Source of the DNA: Ezakiella massiliensis | GTDB lineage: Bacteria; Bacillota; Clostridia; Tissierellales; Peptoniphilaceae | Assembly (NCBI RefSeq): GCF_900120165.1 | Contig: NZ_LT635475.1 | Location: 1 to 64,000, forward strand | DNA: 64,000 nt | Direction of reading: 5' to 3' | Shown: positions 1 to 11,158 of the stretch, in pieces | How positions within the stretch are numbered: the stretch's first letter is position 1 | Layout of the letters: every line of letters starts with the position of its first letter | The notes under the pieces: generated by a model | Database searches by the model: none | What the model was told of the DNA's origin: nothing | Seen by the model: the letters and a program-made list of their open reading frames with translations, nothing else | Made by a program: the position numbers and the translations under genes

Positions 1-37
1 ACAATTTCAACGAATAAACAAAGGACGAAATAATTTA

Positions 38-2912
<2,875 letters not shown>

Positions 2913-2952
2913 AAATAAAGGTTAAAGTAGTTTATGGTATAGTTTTATAGGA

Positions 2953-3070
2953 GCGCGGTTTTACTAGCGTGAGGGCCCCACCTGTTCCCATGCCGAACAC
3001 AGAAGTTAAGCCTCACAGCGCCGAAGGTACTCTGACGGCAGCGTCACGGGAGAATAGGTCAAAGCCGCAC
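2953..3070 (+). rRNA. rrf: 5S ribosomal RNA
   Basis: The 5S gene lies 40 bases after 23S. It contains the conserved core cccatgccgaacacagaagt. The first bases (gcgcggttt) pair with the last (aaagccgc), forming helix I and setting the ends. Length is about 118 nt, normal for Firmicutes. It is co-transcribed with 23S and probably with the downstream tRNA genes. Confidence 0.95.
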
Positions 3071-3077
3071 AGAAGAA

Positions 3078-3111
3078 ATTAAAGAGGGACATTTAGATGC
3101 CCCTCTTTAAT
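3078..3111 (+). terminator. Hairpin after 5S rRNA
   Basis: The stem attaaagaggg / ccctctttaat closes about 11 base pairs directly after 5S. The run of T after the stem is poor, so it may act as a processing stem or a leaky terminator that lets transcription continue into the tRNA cluster. Confidence 0.6.
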
Positions 3112-3138
3112 GTATTCTAAAGATAAGTATTTCACCCA

Positions 3139-3213
3139 GCTTGTGTAGCTCAACGGTAGAGCAACCGGCTGTTAACCGGTAGGCTGTAGGTTCGAGCCCT
3201 ACCACAAGCGCCA
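3139..3213 (+). tRNA. tRNA-Asn (GTT)
   Basis: Cloverleaf with acceptor gcttgtg/cacaagc, T-loop ttcgagc, encoded CCA, and anticodon GTT in the loop ctgttaa. First gene of a ten-tRNA array behind the rRNA operon. Confidence 0.95.
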
Positions 3214-3232
3214 ATATAACTTTTATTTTTGA

Positions 3233-3308
3233 CGCGGAGTGGAGCAGTTGGCAGCTCGTCGGGCTCATAACCCGAAGGTCGCAGGTTCAAATCCTGCCTC
3301 CGCAACCA
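3233..3308 (+). tRNA. Initiator tRNA-fMet (CAT)
   Basis: Anticodon CAT. Two initiator hallmarks are visible: an unpaired C1:A72 at the acceptor end (starts cgcggag, ends ctccgcaacca) and three consecutive G:C pairs in the anticodon stem (ggg...ccc). This makes it the start tRNA, not an elongator Met. Confidence 0.95.
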
Positions 3309-3312
3309 TTTA

Positions 3313-3387
3313 GGCCCTATGGTCAAGCGGTTAAGACATCGCCCTTTCACGGCGGTATCCCGGGTTCGAATCCCGGTAGGGTCACCA
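3313..3387 (+). tRNA. tRNA-Glu (TTC)
   Basis: Acceptor ggccctat pairs with tagggtc; anticodon TTC within cctttcac; CCA is encoded. It follows the fMet gene after 4 bases. Confidence 0.95.
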
Positions 3388-3404
3388 ATTTTATCTTATA
3401 CTAT

Positions 3405-3480
3405 GGGCGGTTAGCTCAGTTGGGAGAGCATCTGCCTTACAAGCAGGGGGTCATAGGTTCGAGCCCTATACCGCCCACCA
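3405..3480 (+). tRNA. tRNA-Val (TAC)
   Basis: Acceptor gggcggt/accgccc; anticodon TAC in the loop cttacaa; T-loop ttcgagc; encoded CCA. Confidence 0.95.
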
Positions 3481-3529
3481 ATAAAATTTAATAGGAGGTA
3501 TATGCATAAGCATATATGTGAAAGCATGA

Positions 3530-3606
3530 GGCCCGGTAGTTCAGTTGGTTAGAATGCCAGCCTGTCACGCTGGAGGTCGACGGTTCGAGTCCGTTCCGGG
3601 TCGCCA
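3530..3606 (+). tRNA. tRNA-Asp (GTC)
   Basis: Acceptor ggcccgg/ccgggtc; anticodon GTC in the loop ctgtcac; encoded CCA. The 49-base spacer before it is the longest in the array and holds no recognisable gene. Confidence 0.95.
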
Positions 3607-3611
3607 TTTAT

Positions 3612-3697
3612 GGAGGAGTACCCAAGTTGGCCAAAGGGGACGGACTGTAAATCCGTTAGCTTAGCTTTCAGTGGTTCAAATCCACTCTCCTCCACCA
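3612..3697 (+). tRNA. tRNA-Tyr (GTA)
   Basis: Class II tRNA of 86 nt with a long variable arm (ttagcttagctttca). Acceptor ggaggag/ctcctcc; anticodon GTA in ctgtaaa; encoded CCA. Confidence 0.95.
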
Positions 3698-3703
3698 GTT
3701 TAT

Positions 3704-3778
3704 GCGGAAGTGGCTCAGTGGTAGAGCATCGCCTTGCCAAGGCGAGGGTCGCGAGTTCGAATCTCGTCTTCCGCTCCA
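3704..3778 (+). tRNA. tRNA-Gly (GCC)
   Basis: Acceptor gcggaag/cttccgc with discriminator T; anticodon GCC in the loop ttgccaa; encoded CCA. Confidence 0.95.
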
Positions 3779-3806
3779 ATTTTTTATAATTATAAATTCA
3801 AACTTT

Positions 3807-3880
3807 GCGGGTGTAGCTCAGTGGTAGAGCCCCAGCCTTCCAAGCTGGTTGCGAGGGTTCGATCCCCTTCACCCGCTCCA
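3807..3880 (+). tRNA. tRNA-Gly (TCC)
   Basis: Acceptor gcgggtg/cacccgc; anticodon TCC in the loop cttccaa; encoded CCA. Second glycine isoacceptor of the cluster, reading GGA/GGG. Confidence 0.95.
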
Positions 3881-3883
3881 TTT

Positions 3884-3960
3884 GCGGCTATAGCTCAGTA
3901 GGATAGAGCAACGGACTTCTAATCCGTGTGCCGGGGGTTCGAATCCTCCTAGCCGCGCCA
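3884..3960 (+). tRNA. tRNA-Arg (TCT)
   Basis: Acceptor gcggcta/tagccgc; anticodon TCT in cttctaa; encoded CCA. Reads AGA/AGG, which are frequent Arg codons in the protein genes of this window. Confidence 0.95.
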
Positions 3961-3963
3961 TAT

Positions 3964-4040
3964 GCGGCACTAGCTCAGCTGGATAGAGTGTTTGACTACG
4001 AATCAAAAGGTCAGGGGTTCGATTCCTCTGTGCCGCGCCA
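3964..4040 (+). tRNA. tRNA-Arg (ACG)
   Basis: Acceptor gcggcac/gtgccgc; anticodon ACG in ctacgaa, normally deaminated to ICG by TadA so that it reads CGN codons. Last gene of the array. Confidence 0.95.
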
Positions 4041-4042
4041 GT

Positions 4043-4070
4043 AAAACCACCCAGTGAGGTGGTTTTATTC
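4043..4070 (+). terminator. Terminator of the rRNA-tRNA operon
   Basis: Perfect 9-bp stem aaaaccacc / ggtggtttt with loop cagtga, ending in T-rich sequence, 3 bases after the last tRNA. It closes the rRNA-tRNA transcription unit. Confidence 0.9.
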
Positions 4071-4081
4071 TGAGCTTTTAC

Positions 4082-4110
4082 TTGACTTTTTACATTATAT
4101 TTTGTATAAT
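4082..4110 (+). promoter_or_regulatory. Promoter of rpsT
   Basis: TTGACT, a 17-bp spacer, then TATAAT. This is a near-consensus sigma-A promoter placed between the tRNA terminator and rpsT. Confidence 0.85.
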
Positions 4111-4134
4111 ATATCTATTATTTGGAGGTGAAAA

Positions 4135-4404
4135 ATGGCTAATATTAAAGCAGCTGAAAAGAAAATTCGCGTTATTGAAAAGAAAACTTTGGTAAACAAG
4201 AGAAGAAAGAGTGAAATTAAAACTTACATTAAGAAGTTTGATCAACTTATTGATGCAGAAAATTATGCTGAAGCAGAACAAGTTTTAAAACTTATCGATA
4301 AGAAGCTCAAGAAAGCTGAACAAAGAAACCTCCTTCACAAGAACAATGTTTCAAGGAAGATGTCACAGCTACACAGAAAGCTTAATGTTGCAGCTTCAAA
4401 ATAA
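4135..4404 (+). CDS. rpsT: 30S ribosomal protein S20
   Basis: 89-aa basic protein, the normal length of bS20, a primary 16S-binding protein of the small subunit. It starts MANIKAAEKKIRVIEKK, the typical Lys-rich N-terminal helix with conserved NIKSAxKR-like character, and ends in an Ala/Lys-rich helix. The ribosome binding site ggaggtg lies 5 bases before the ATG. The gene stands alone, with its own consensus promoter upstream and a terminator 10 bases after the stop, as in many Firmicutes. Confidence 0.95.
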   Translation: MANIKAAEKKIRVIEKKTLVNKRRKSEIKTYIKKFDQLIDAENYAEAEQVLKLIDKKLKKAEQRNLLHKNNVSRKMSQLHRKLNVAASK

Positions 4405-4413
4405 GAACTCATG

Positions 4414-4437
4414 GGACTTGATAAAAGTCCTTTTTTT
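4414..4437 (+). terminator. Terminator of rpsT
   Basis: Stem ggactt / aagtcc with a 5-base loop, followed by seven T. Confidence 0.85.
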
Positions 4438-4575
4438 ATTATAAATTTTTATTTTGATCTTATGCTTTAGTTTCTTTATATATGGTTGCTGTGTTGGATC
4501 AAATAAGGGTGTGTAAGCACGAGTTTATGTTTTTGAAATATGTCTTTTAGTAATATGTATAATAGGAGGTGGCTT

Positions 4576-5043
4576 ATGTCTTTGAAACAGTCTTATACTG
4601 TTTGTTATATTAGAAGATCTGATGGAAAAACTCTATTTCTTGAAAGAAATAAAAAGAAAAACGACATTAACCATGCAAAGTTTATTGGTATTGGTGGCAA
4701 GATTGAAGAGGGTGAGAGTCCTGATGAGTGTGTTAAGAGAGAAGTATATGAAGAAACGGGACTTAGATTAAAGAATATTAAGTTTTGTGGACTTGTTAAA
4801 TATTATTTAAATGAAGATTATTTTGAGAATATGTATGTCTATTACTCAGATGATTACACAGGAGATATTAGAGAATGTGACGAAGGCAGCTTACACTGGT
4901 TAAGTTTTGAAGAGTTTATAGAGATGCCCCATTGGGAAGGAGATGTTTTGTTTCTACAAAGGGCTATTATGGGTCAAAATTTTCCTGATATGGAACTATT
5001 TTACGATAGTCAAGGTCTTAAATCCTTTAATCGTCTTGATTAG
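4576..5043 (+). CDS. Nudix hydrolase (MutT/8-oxo-dGTP diphosphatase-like)
   Basis: 155-aa single-domain Nudix protein. The full Nudix box GX5EX7REUXEEXGU is present: G-KIEEG-E, seven residues, then REVYEETGL; it builds the Mg-binding loop-helix-loop. Family members hydrolyse nucleoside diphosphates linked to a moiety X; the size, and a preceding strand reading GIGGKIEEG, fit 8-oxo-dGTP diphosphatases of the MutT/YtkD type. Substrate cannot be settled from sequence. The ATG at 4576 was chosen because aggaggt lies 5 bases before it; an upstream in-frame ATG at 4540 has no ribosome binding site. Monocistronic; no clear terminator follows. Confidence 0.85.
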   Translation: MSLKQSYTVCYIRRSDGKTLFLERNKKKNDINHAKFIGIGGKIEEGESPDECVKREVYEETGLRLKNIKFCGLVKYYLNEDYFENMYVYYSDDYTGDIRECDEGSLHWLSFEEFIEMPHWEGDVLFLQRAIMGQNFPDMELFYDSQGLKSFNRLD

Positions 5044-5254
5044 TATTGTTGATAATTCTTATGGGACAATAAGTTTCTTTTGAATAAATCCAGGGCTTAT
5101 GAATATTGTTTACAATAATCAGAATTTTAGATTTTTAATAAGTTTGATGAAGATAGTCTAAACTTGAGAAATAAATTTGTTTTATAAAATCTTTCATTTC
5201 TAATTTTTTATGATAAAAATATTATTATTAAAGCGATTTGTTTGTTTTAAATGC
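5044..5254 (+). other. AT-rich intergenic stretch with a palindrome
   Basis: No coding region is credible here. The only ordered element is the inverted repeat tattgt-tt-acaata at about 5104-5117, which has no obvious promoter around it. The rest is A+T-rich sequence without a T-run hairpin, so the transcript of the Nudix gene has no visible terminator. Confidence 0.4.
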
Positions 5255-5283
5255 TTGACAAATGAATGTTAAACATGTATAAT
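5255..5283 (+). promoter_or_regulatory. Promoter of rplM-rpsI
   Basis: Perfect consensus TTGACA and TATAAT separated by 17 bp. Expected start of transcription near 5290, giving a leader of about 74 nt. Confidence 0.9.
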
Positions 5284-5289
5284 ACATGA

Positions 5290-5363
5290 GTATTGTTTTT
5301 TAAGGAGGACCCGGAAACCTCGTTATTAAACGTCACTATATTGCTCGAAAAGGAGAAGAAATT
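5290..5363 (+). promoter_or_regulatory. Structured rplM leader (possible L13 autoregulatory RNA)
   Basis: The leader between promoter and rplM holds a short G-rich/C-rich pairing (gagg...cctc) followed by a cgtt-atta-aacg hairpin before the ribosome binding site aaggag. Firmicutes are known to carry an L13-binding leader upstream of rplM (Rfam L13_leader). The position matches, but a match to that consensus could not be verified by eye. Confidence 0.4.
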
Positions 5364-5807
5364 ATGAAATCATATATGGCTAAACCACATGAAGTAGAGC
5401 GCAAGTGGCTATTAATTGACGCCGATGGCATGGTTCTAGGTCGTCTAGCTACTGAGGTTGCAAAACTTCTTCGTGGAAAACACAAGGTAACTTACACTCC
5501 ACATGTTGATACAGGAGACTATGTAATTGTTACAAATGTAGATAAGATGATTCTTACAGGAAAGAAACTAGATCAAAAGAAGTATTACTATCACACAGGA
5601 TACCCAGGAGGACTTCGTTCAGTTGATTACAAAACAATGATGAACGAAACACCTGAAAAGGCTTTAATGTTAGCTGTTAAGGGTATGCTACCAAAGAACG
5701 CCCTAGGTAGAAAGATGATCAAAAAACTCCGTGTTTACTCAGGAGAAGACCATGGTCATGAGGCACAAATGCCAGAAAAGTACGAATTTGAAGGAGGTCG
5801 CAGATAA
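5364..5807 (+). CDS. rplM: 50S ribosomal protein L13
   Basis: 147-aa uL13, the usual length. Conserved features are the N-terminal [20 protein letters not shown], the GDYVIVTN strand and the central [13 protein letters not shown] motif. An early large-subunit assembly protein. Start chosen with aaaggaga 9 bases upstream. Its TAA overlaps the ATG of rpsI by one base (TAATG), so the pair is translationally coupled. Confidence 0.97.
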   Translation: MKSYMAKPHEVERKWLLIDADGMVLGRLATEVAKLLRGKHKVTYTPHVDTGDYVIVTNVDKMILTGKKLDQKKYYYHTGYPGGLRSVDYKTMMNETPEKALMLAVKGMLPKNALGRKMIKKLRVYSGEDHGHEAQMPEKYEFEGGRR

Positions 5808-6187
5808 TGTATCAAGCAAATGGTAGAAGAAAAACTTCAACAGCTCGTGCTATTCTAAGAGAAGGCAACGGAAATTTTGTTGTAAACGGTCTTGATGTTA
5901 ACGAATATTTCGAATATGAAACACTCAGAAGACTTGCAAAAAGCCCACTTGATTTAACAAACACTCTTGATAAATACGACATTACAATAATTGTTAATGG
6001 CGGTGGAAAGAGCGGACAAGCTGGTGCTGTAAGACACGCAGTTAGCCGTGCTTTGTTAGTTGCTGAACCAGACCTTCGTCCAGTTTTAAAACAAGCTGGT
6101 TTCTTGACAAGAGATTCAAGAATGAAGGAAAGAAAGAAATACGGTTTCAAAAAGGCAAGAAAATCAACACAATTCTCAAAGAGATAG
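5807..6187 (+). CDS. rpsI: 30S ribosomal protein S9
   Basis: 126-aa uS9 with the conserved start YQANGRRKTSTARAILREG-like block and the universally conserved C-terminal SKR tail that reaches into the P-site of the 30S subunit. The ribosome binding site gaaggaggt lies inside the end of rplM. Second gene of the two-gene operon, closed by a strong terminator. Confidence 0.97.
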   Translation: MYQANGRRKTSTARAILREGNGNFVVNGLDVNEYFEYETLRRLAKSPLDLTNTLDKYDITIIVNGGGKSGQAGAVRHAVSRALLVAEPDLRPVLKQAGFLTRDSRMKERKKYGFKKARKSTQFSKR

Positions 6188-6213
6188 TATTTACTCTCTA
6201 TATAGAAATTATA

Positions 6214-6246
6214 AACCCTGCAGCTTTAATGCTTGCAGGGTTTTTT
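6214..6246 (+). terminator. Terminator of rplM-rpsI
   Basis: Stem aaccctgca / tgcagggtt followed by six T. Confidence 0.9.
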
Positions 6247-6707
6247 GTTGGCTTAATATTCATTAAAATAAAGGGAAATAAACGATGGTAACTAACACAT
6301 AACTAACACGAACTTTTTGAATGATTTGTCGAGACCTGTATTTATGTAAATTGTATATTTATAAATGGCTAAGCTTGTAGATTAAACTTACAAGTTTTTT
6401 GCTTTTTAATTTGCTTGTATACAGAAAGGAAAATTATCTTTAACTGTAAGTAATATAGCTAAGTGGATTATAATGTAATTGTGTTAGGCAAACTTTATCT
6501 TTTAATTCGTTTGCTCGAAACAATTATTAAATGTAGCTCATATTTAAAATTTATTTTACAAGATAATTTGATTTAGTCAAATTGATTTTTATGTAAGTTT
6601 TCTTTGAAAGCTTTGTTTTTTACAAATCTTTACTTACTTTAATTATGTTATAAGAGTTTTTAATAGGATATTTCTATTTTTTAATAATTGAATTTTGCCT
6701 GGATGTG
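6247..6707 (+). other. Long AT-rich gap with an orphan terminator-like hairpin
   Basis: This 460-bp stretch between rpsI and the gcv promoter has no plausible ORF. It contains a second hairpin, cttgta / tacaag with a 9-base loop and six T (6374-6400), which is not needed by any annotated gene. It may end a short unannotated transcript or be a relic. No glycine-riboswitch core (such as ccgaaggagcaa) was found. Confidence 0.45.
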
Positions 6708-6736
6708 TTGAATATTATACTTTATTAGGGTATAAT
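6708..6736 (+). promoter_or_regulatory. Promoter of the gcv operon
   Basis: TTGAAT, 17 bp, TATAAT. Expected start near 6743. The short leader forms only a small ggac...gtcc hairpin and contains no recognisable riboswitch. Confidence 0.8.
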
Positions 6737-6789
6737 AAACACAAGGACTGTTATGAGGATGTCCCAATAATATAAAGGAGGTATGTATT

Positions 6790-7902
6790 ATGACAATGAA
6801 GACTCCGCTTTATGAAAAGCATGTTGAGCTAGGCGGCAATGTTGTTGATTACGCTGGCTGGATGTTGCCTGTTGAATACACAGGCCTAAAGGACGAACAT
6901 AACGCTGTTCGTGAAAGAGCCGGAATGTTTGACGTTTCTCACATGGGTGAGATTTGGGTTGAAGGTAAAGAAGCTGAAAAATTTGTTAACTACCTAATGA
7001 CCAATAACATTATTAATCAAGAAGACAATCAAATTCAATACACATTTATGTGCTATGAAGATGGTGGTGTTGTAGATGATCTTTTAGTCTATAAATACAA
7101 CAATGAAAAGTATTATCTAGTAGTTAACGCTGCTAATGTAGACAAAGATTTTGATTGGATTAAAGAACAATCCAAGGATTTTGATGTAAACGTTAGAAAT
7201 GTCAGCAATGAAACTGGCGAAGTAGCGGTTCAAGGCCCTAAGGCTCAAGAAGTTGTCCAAAAACTTACAGATCTTGACTTAGATACCATAAAGTTCTTCT
7301 ATTTCAAGGATGATGTTGAAATTGCTGGAGTTAAATGTATGATTTCCAGAACTGGCTACACCGGAGAAGATGGTTTTGAAATCTACACAACTAACGAAGG
7401 TATAGTTAAAGTTTGGGATGCAGTTTTGGAAGCTGGCAAGGATGTTGACTTAAAACCATGCGGACTTGGCTGCAGAGATACTTTAAGATTTGAAGCTTCA
7501 CTCCCATTATATGGACATGAAATTTCAAAGGAATTAAATCCTGTAGAATCAGGCTTTAAATACTTTGTTGATAGAAAATCTGACAACGATTACATTGGCA
7601 GAGATGCTCTATTAAAGATTGCTGAAGATCCAAAGAAAGTTTTGGTTGGATTTGAACTAGTAGGCAGAGGTATTCCTAGAGAAGGATACAAGATTGAAAA
7701 AGATGGAAAAGAAATTGGCCATGTTACAACAGGCTATCTATCACCAACTCTTGGAACCAGAATTGGAAACGCTTTAATTGATGTCGAATACAAGGGTATT
7801 GGCAACACATTTGATGTTATGGTTAGGAACAAACCTGTAGAAGCTAAGATTATTTCAAAGAAATTCTTAGAAGCTAGAGGTGACCATCATAAAAATAAAT
7901 AA
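6790..7902 (+). CDS. gcvT: Glycine cleavage system T protein (aminomethyltransferase)
   Basis: 370-aa T protein. It transfers the aminomethyl carbon from lipoylated GcvH to tetrahydrofolate, releasing ammonia and 5,10-methylene-THF. Recognisable blocks are the N-terminal LYEKHVELGG and DYAGWMLPVEY, MFDVSHMGE, the YEDGGVVDDLLVYK segment with the catalytic-region Asp, and the folate-binding TGYTGEDGFE. Length matches the family (about 360-375). The ribosome binding site aaaggaggt precedes the ATG. First gene of gcvT-gcvH-gcvPA-gcvPB; lpd is not in the cluster. Confidence 0.96.
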   Translation: MTMKTPLYEKHVELGGNVVDYAGWMLPVEYTGLKDEHNAVRERAGMFDVSHMGEIWVEGKEAEKFVNYLMTNNIINQEDNQIQYTFMCYEDGGVVDDLLVYKYNNEKYYLVVNAANVDKDFDWIKEQSKDFDVNVRNVSNETGEVAVQGPKAQEVVQKLTDLDLDTIKFFYFKDDVEIAGVKCMISRTGYTGEDGFEIYTTNEGIVKVWDAVLEAGKDVDLKPCGLGCRDTLRFEASLPLYGHEISKELNPVESGFKYFVDRKSDNDYIGRDALLKIAEDPKKVLVGFELVGRGIPREGYKIEKDGKEIGHVTTGYLSPTLGTRIGNALIDVEYKGIGNTFDVMVRNKPVEAKIISKKFLEARGDHHKNK

Positions 7903-7928
7903 ATTTATTAAATTATAGGAGGATTAAA

Positions 7929-8312
7929 ATGGAAGTAAAAAAAGATTTAATGTACACAAAAGACCACGAATGGGTCAAAATTGAAGGCGAAGAAGCATAT
8001 GTAGGTCTATGTGACTATGCTCAAAATCAACTAGGCGAAATCGTTTACGTAGAACTACCTGATGTTGACGATGAATTTGATGTAGAAGATGCTGTTGCAG
8101 CTATTGAATCAACAAAGGCAGCAAGTGACTTATTTGCACCTATGGCTGGTGTAGTTACAGAAGTTAACGAAGAACTCGAAGATGCTCCTGAACTATTAAA
8201 TGAAAAACCATACGACGCATGGGTTGTAAAAATGAAATTAGAAGATGCATCAGCTACTGATGGTCTAATGAACGCTGAAGAATACGAAAAATATCTAGCA
8301 GAGGAGGCATAA
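7929..8312 (+). CDS. gcvH: Glycine cleavage system H protein
   Basis: 127-aa lipoyl carrier of the glycine cleavage complex. The lipoylation site is Lys63 in the motif ESTKAASD; the biotinyl/lipoyl fold surrounds it, with TKDHEWVKIEG at the N-terminus and DAWVVKMKLED late in the domain. It shuttles the aminomethyl intermediate between P, T and L proteins. RBS aggagg 6 bases upstream; 3 bases separate it from gcvPA. No lipoate ligase gene lies nearby. Confidence 0.96.
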   Translation: MEVKKDLMYTKDHEWVKIEGEEAYVGLCDYAQNQLGEIVYVELPDVDDEFDVEDAVAAIESTKAASDLFAPMAGVVTEVNEELEDAPELLNEKPYDAWVVKMKLEDASATDGLMNAEEYEKYLAEEA

Positions 8313-8315
8313 GTA

Positions 8316-9653
8316 ATGCACCCATACCTTTCCCATACGGAAAGTGATATTAAAAAGATGCTCGATACAATAGGCGTAAAGTCTATTGACGATCTTTTTA
8401 ATGATATTCCTGAAGATATGAGGGTAAAGGGAGATCTAAATTTCGATAAGTCAAAATCAGAAATCGAAGTTAGAAATATAGTTGGTGGAATGGCCGCTAA
8501 AAACCTTACACCAGCTTTTATCCCTTCATTCTTAGGCGCAGGAATTTACGATCACTATATTCCAAGTATTATACCAGCAATTACTTCTAGATCGGAGTTC
8601 TACACTTCATACACTCCATATCAACCAGAAGTAAGCCAAGGTACCCTACAATATATTTATGAATTCCAAACAATGATTTGCGATTTAACTGGCATGGATG
8701 TTGCAAACGCTTCTGTTTATGACCACTCAAACGCAGTTGTTGAAGCAGCTATTATGTGCGCTGCAGTTTCAAAGAAAAAGAAAGTTATCGTTTCTGAAAC
8801 TTTGAATCCAAGTGCTAGGATGGTTTTAGACACCTATGCACACGCACAAGGTTTGGAAGTTATCACAATTCCACAAAAAGATGGGGTTACAGATGCTGAA
8901 GAATTAGAAAAAAATATGAGCGATGATGTAGCTTGTGTTATGGTTCAAAATCCAAACTTCTTTGGTATTATCGAAGATGCCAAGAAGCTTGGCGAAATTG
9001 CCCATACAGGCAAGAAGACATCCTTTGTAGTAAGTGTTGATCCTATTTCACTTGGTATCATGAAGAAACCTTCAGAATACGGTGCAGATGTTGTTATAGG
9101 TGAAGGTCAAGCCATGGGCATTAACATGAGCTTTGGTGGTCCATCTCTTGGTTTCTTTGCAGTAAAAGAAAAATTCATGAGAAAGATGCCAGGCCGTATT
9201 GTTGGTCAAACAGTTGATCACAATGGTAAACGCTGCTACGTACTAACACTTACAGCTCGTGAGCAACACATTAGACGTGACAAGGCAACTTCAAATATCT
9301 GCTCTAACCAAGGTGTAAATACTTTGGCAGCCAGCATTTATATGTGTGTAATGGGAAAACAAGGCCTAAGACGCGTTGCTGAACTTTGCACACAAAAGGC
9401 TCACTATCTACAAAAAGAATTAGAAAAGAAGGGCTTGAAATTAAAATATGACCAACCTTTCTTCAAAGAATTTGTAGTTACAGGCATTAACGAAGAAGAA
9501 CAATACAATGCTCTCCATGAAAAGAATATTATCGGCGGTCTCGCTCTAGATAGATTCTTCAAGGACATGGATAAGGAAATTATGTTTGCGGTTACTGAAA
9601 AGCGTACAAAAGAAGAAATGGACGCTTTAGCTAAATACTTGGAGGTAAAATAA
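8316..9653 (+). CDS. gcvPA: Glycine dehydrogenase (decarboxylating) subunit 1
   Basis: 445-aa N-terminal half of the split P protein. With GcvPB it forms the PLP-dependent decarboxylase that loads the aminomethyl group onto GcvH. Visible family segments include [50 protein letters not shown] and GEGQAMG. This subunit lacks the PLP lysine, as expected. Its stop overlaps the gcvPB start by one base (TAATG), indicating coupling of the two stoichiometric subunits. Confidence 0.96.
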   Translation: MHPYLSHTESDIKKMLDTIGVKSIDDLFNDIPEDMRVKGDLNFDKSKSEIEVRNIVGGMAAKNLTPAFIPSFLGAGIYDHYIPSIIPAITSRSEFYTSYTPYQPEVSQGTLQYIYEFQTMICDLTGMDVANASVYDHSNAVVEAAIMCAAVSKKKKVIVSETLNPSARMVLDTYAHAQGLEVITIPQKDGVTDAEELEKNMSDDVACVMVQNPNFFGIIEDAKKLGEIAHTGKKTSFVVSVDPISLGIMKKPSEYGADVVIGEGQAMGINMSFGGPSLGFFAVKEKFMRKMPGRIVGQTVDHNGKRCYVLTLTAREQHIRRDKATSNICSNQGVNTLAASIYMCVMGKQGLRRVAELCTQKAHYLQKELEKKGLKLKYDQPFFKEFVVTGINEEEQYNALHEKNIIGGLALDRFFKDMDKEIMFAVTEKRTKEEMDALAKYLEVK

Positions 9654-11113
9654 TGTTTAGAAAATATGATAGTTTAATTTTCGAAGTTTCAACTCCAGGC
9701 AGAACTGCATACCAATTACCAGCTTGTGATGTTGAAGAGAAGGATTTGAAGGACTTTATCCCAGCTGATTATCTATCTGATGAATGCCCAAAGCTTCCAG
9801 AAGTTAACGAAGTTGATATCGTTCGTCATTACACAAATCTTTCTAACAAAAACTACGGAGTAGATACAGGTTTCTATCCACTAGGAAGCTGTACTATGAA
9901 GTACAATCCAAAGATAAATGAAGAAATGGCTGCACTACCAGGATTTGCTGGTTTGCACCCTTACCAAGATTCAAGACAAGTCCAAGGCGCTCTTGAACTT
10001 ATGTATAATTTCCAAAAGATTTTGGCTGAAATCAGTGGTATGGATGAAGTTACTCTCCAACCAGCTGCTGGTGCTCAAGGTGAGCTTACTGGTATTATGT
10101 TAATCAGAAAGTACCACGAATCAAGAGGCGACTTCAAGAGAAACAAGGTTATCGTACCTGACTCAGCTCACGGTACAAACCCAGCTACTTCTTCAGTAGC
10201 AGGTTATACTCCAGTTGAAGTTCCATCTGATGAAAATGGTCTGGTTGACCTAGATGCTCTAAGAGCTGCTGTAGGTGAAGACACAGCTGCACTTATGCTT
10301 ACAAATCCAAATACTTTAGGACTATTTGATAAGCATATCAAGGAAATCACTTCAATTATCCACGAAGCTGGCGGACTTTGCTACTATGACGGTGCAAACG
10401 CCAACGCTATTATGGGTAAGGCACGTCCTGGTAAAATGGGCTTTGACGTTATCCACTTTAACGTTCACAAGACCCTATCCACACCTCACGGTGGTGGCGG
10501 ACCAGGTGCAGGCCCAGTTGGATGCAAGGATTTCTTAAAAGAATTCCTACCTGTTCCAGTTGTCGAAAAAGATGGAGATAAATACTTCTTAAACTACGAC
10601 AAGGAAAACTCAATTGGTAAGATGAAAGACTTCTACGGTCACTTTGGAATCTTAGTCAGAGGTTACACATACTGCTTGACAATGGGTTCTGACGGACTTA
10701 AGAGAGCAAGTGAATTAGCAGTATTAAACGCTAACTACTTGGCAAGTTTATTAAAAGGTGAATACAACCTACCAATTGATACAACTTATAAACACGAATT
10801 TGTTCTAGCAGGACTCAAAGATCATGAAATGTCAGGCGTTACAACACTTGATGTTGCTAAGGGATTAATCGATAGGGGCTTCCATCCACCAACAGTTTAC
10901 TTCCCATTAATTGTTGACGAGGCTCTTATGATTGAACCTACAGAAACTGAATCTCTAGAAACACTGGATGCATTTGCAGGAGCAATGTTAGACATTGCAA
11001 AGGTTGCAAAGGAAAATCCACAAGAGCTCAAAGAAGCTCCACACAATACAGATATTTGCAGACCTGATGAAACACAGGCTGCTAGAAACCCAATCGTTAA
11101 ACACGCTTGGTAA
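9653..11113 (+). CDS. gcvPB: Glycine dehydrogenase (decarboxylating) subunit 2
   Basis: 486-aa C-terminal half of the split P protein, carrying the PLP lysine in [17 protein letters not shown] near residue 273. Other conserved parts are [25 protein letters not shown] and YYDGANANA. Split GcvP is typical of Firmicutes and many anaerobes. Last gene of the gcv operon; a 9-bp hairpin without a good T-run follows, after which a YitT-family gene begins 46 bases later, so partial read-through is possible. Confidence 0.96.
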   Translation: MFRKYDSLIFEVSTPGRTAYQLPACDVEEKDLKDFIPADYLSDECPKLPEVNEVDIVRHYTNLSNKNYGVDTGFYPLGSCTMKYNPKINEEMAALPGFAGLHPYQDSRQVQGALELMYNFQKILAEISGMDEVTLQPAAGAQGELTGIMLIRKYHESRGDFKRNKVIVPDSAHGTNPATSSVAGYTPVEVPSDENGLVDLDALRAAVGEDTAALMLTNPNTLGLFDKHIKEITSIIHEAGGLCYYDGANANAIMGKARPGKMGFDVIHFNVHKTLSTPHGGGGPGAGPVGCKDFLKEFLPVPVVEKDGDKYFLNYDKENSIGKMKDFYGHFGILVRGYTYCLTMGSDGLKRASELAVLNANYLASLLKGEYNLPIDTTYKHEFVLAGLKDHEMSGVTTLDVAKGLIDRGFHPPTVYFPLIVDEALMIEPTETESLETLDAFAGAMLDIAKVAKENPQELKEAPHNTDICRPDETQAARNPIVKHAW

Positions 11114-11119
11114 AATTAT

Positions 11120-11140
11120 AGGCGGCTTTTTAAGTCGCCT
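11120..11140 (+). terminator. Hairpin after gcvPB (weak terminator)
   Basis: Nine-pair stem aggcggctt / aagtcgcct with a three-base loop, but no T-run after it. It could partly terminate or stabilise the gcv mRNA. Confidence 0.45.
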
Positions 11141-11158
11141 TACATAATGGAGGAAAGT

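Noticed and set aside
3150..3779. Minus-strand ORFs with peptide pieces like RRQDLNLRPSGYEPDELPTAP and ERKTRFELATLALARR
   Set aside because: These are translations of tRNA genes in reverse, a common annotation artefact.
4533..4563. TTGAAA...TATAAT pair before the Nudix gene
   Set aside because: Spacing is 19 bp and a start there would remove the ribosome binding site of the gene that follows, so it is unlikely to be its promoter.
6247..6790. Glycine riboswitch before gcvT
   Set aside because: No aptamer core or tandem arrangement could be found; the leader is too short.
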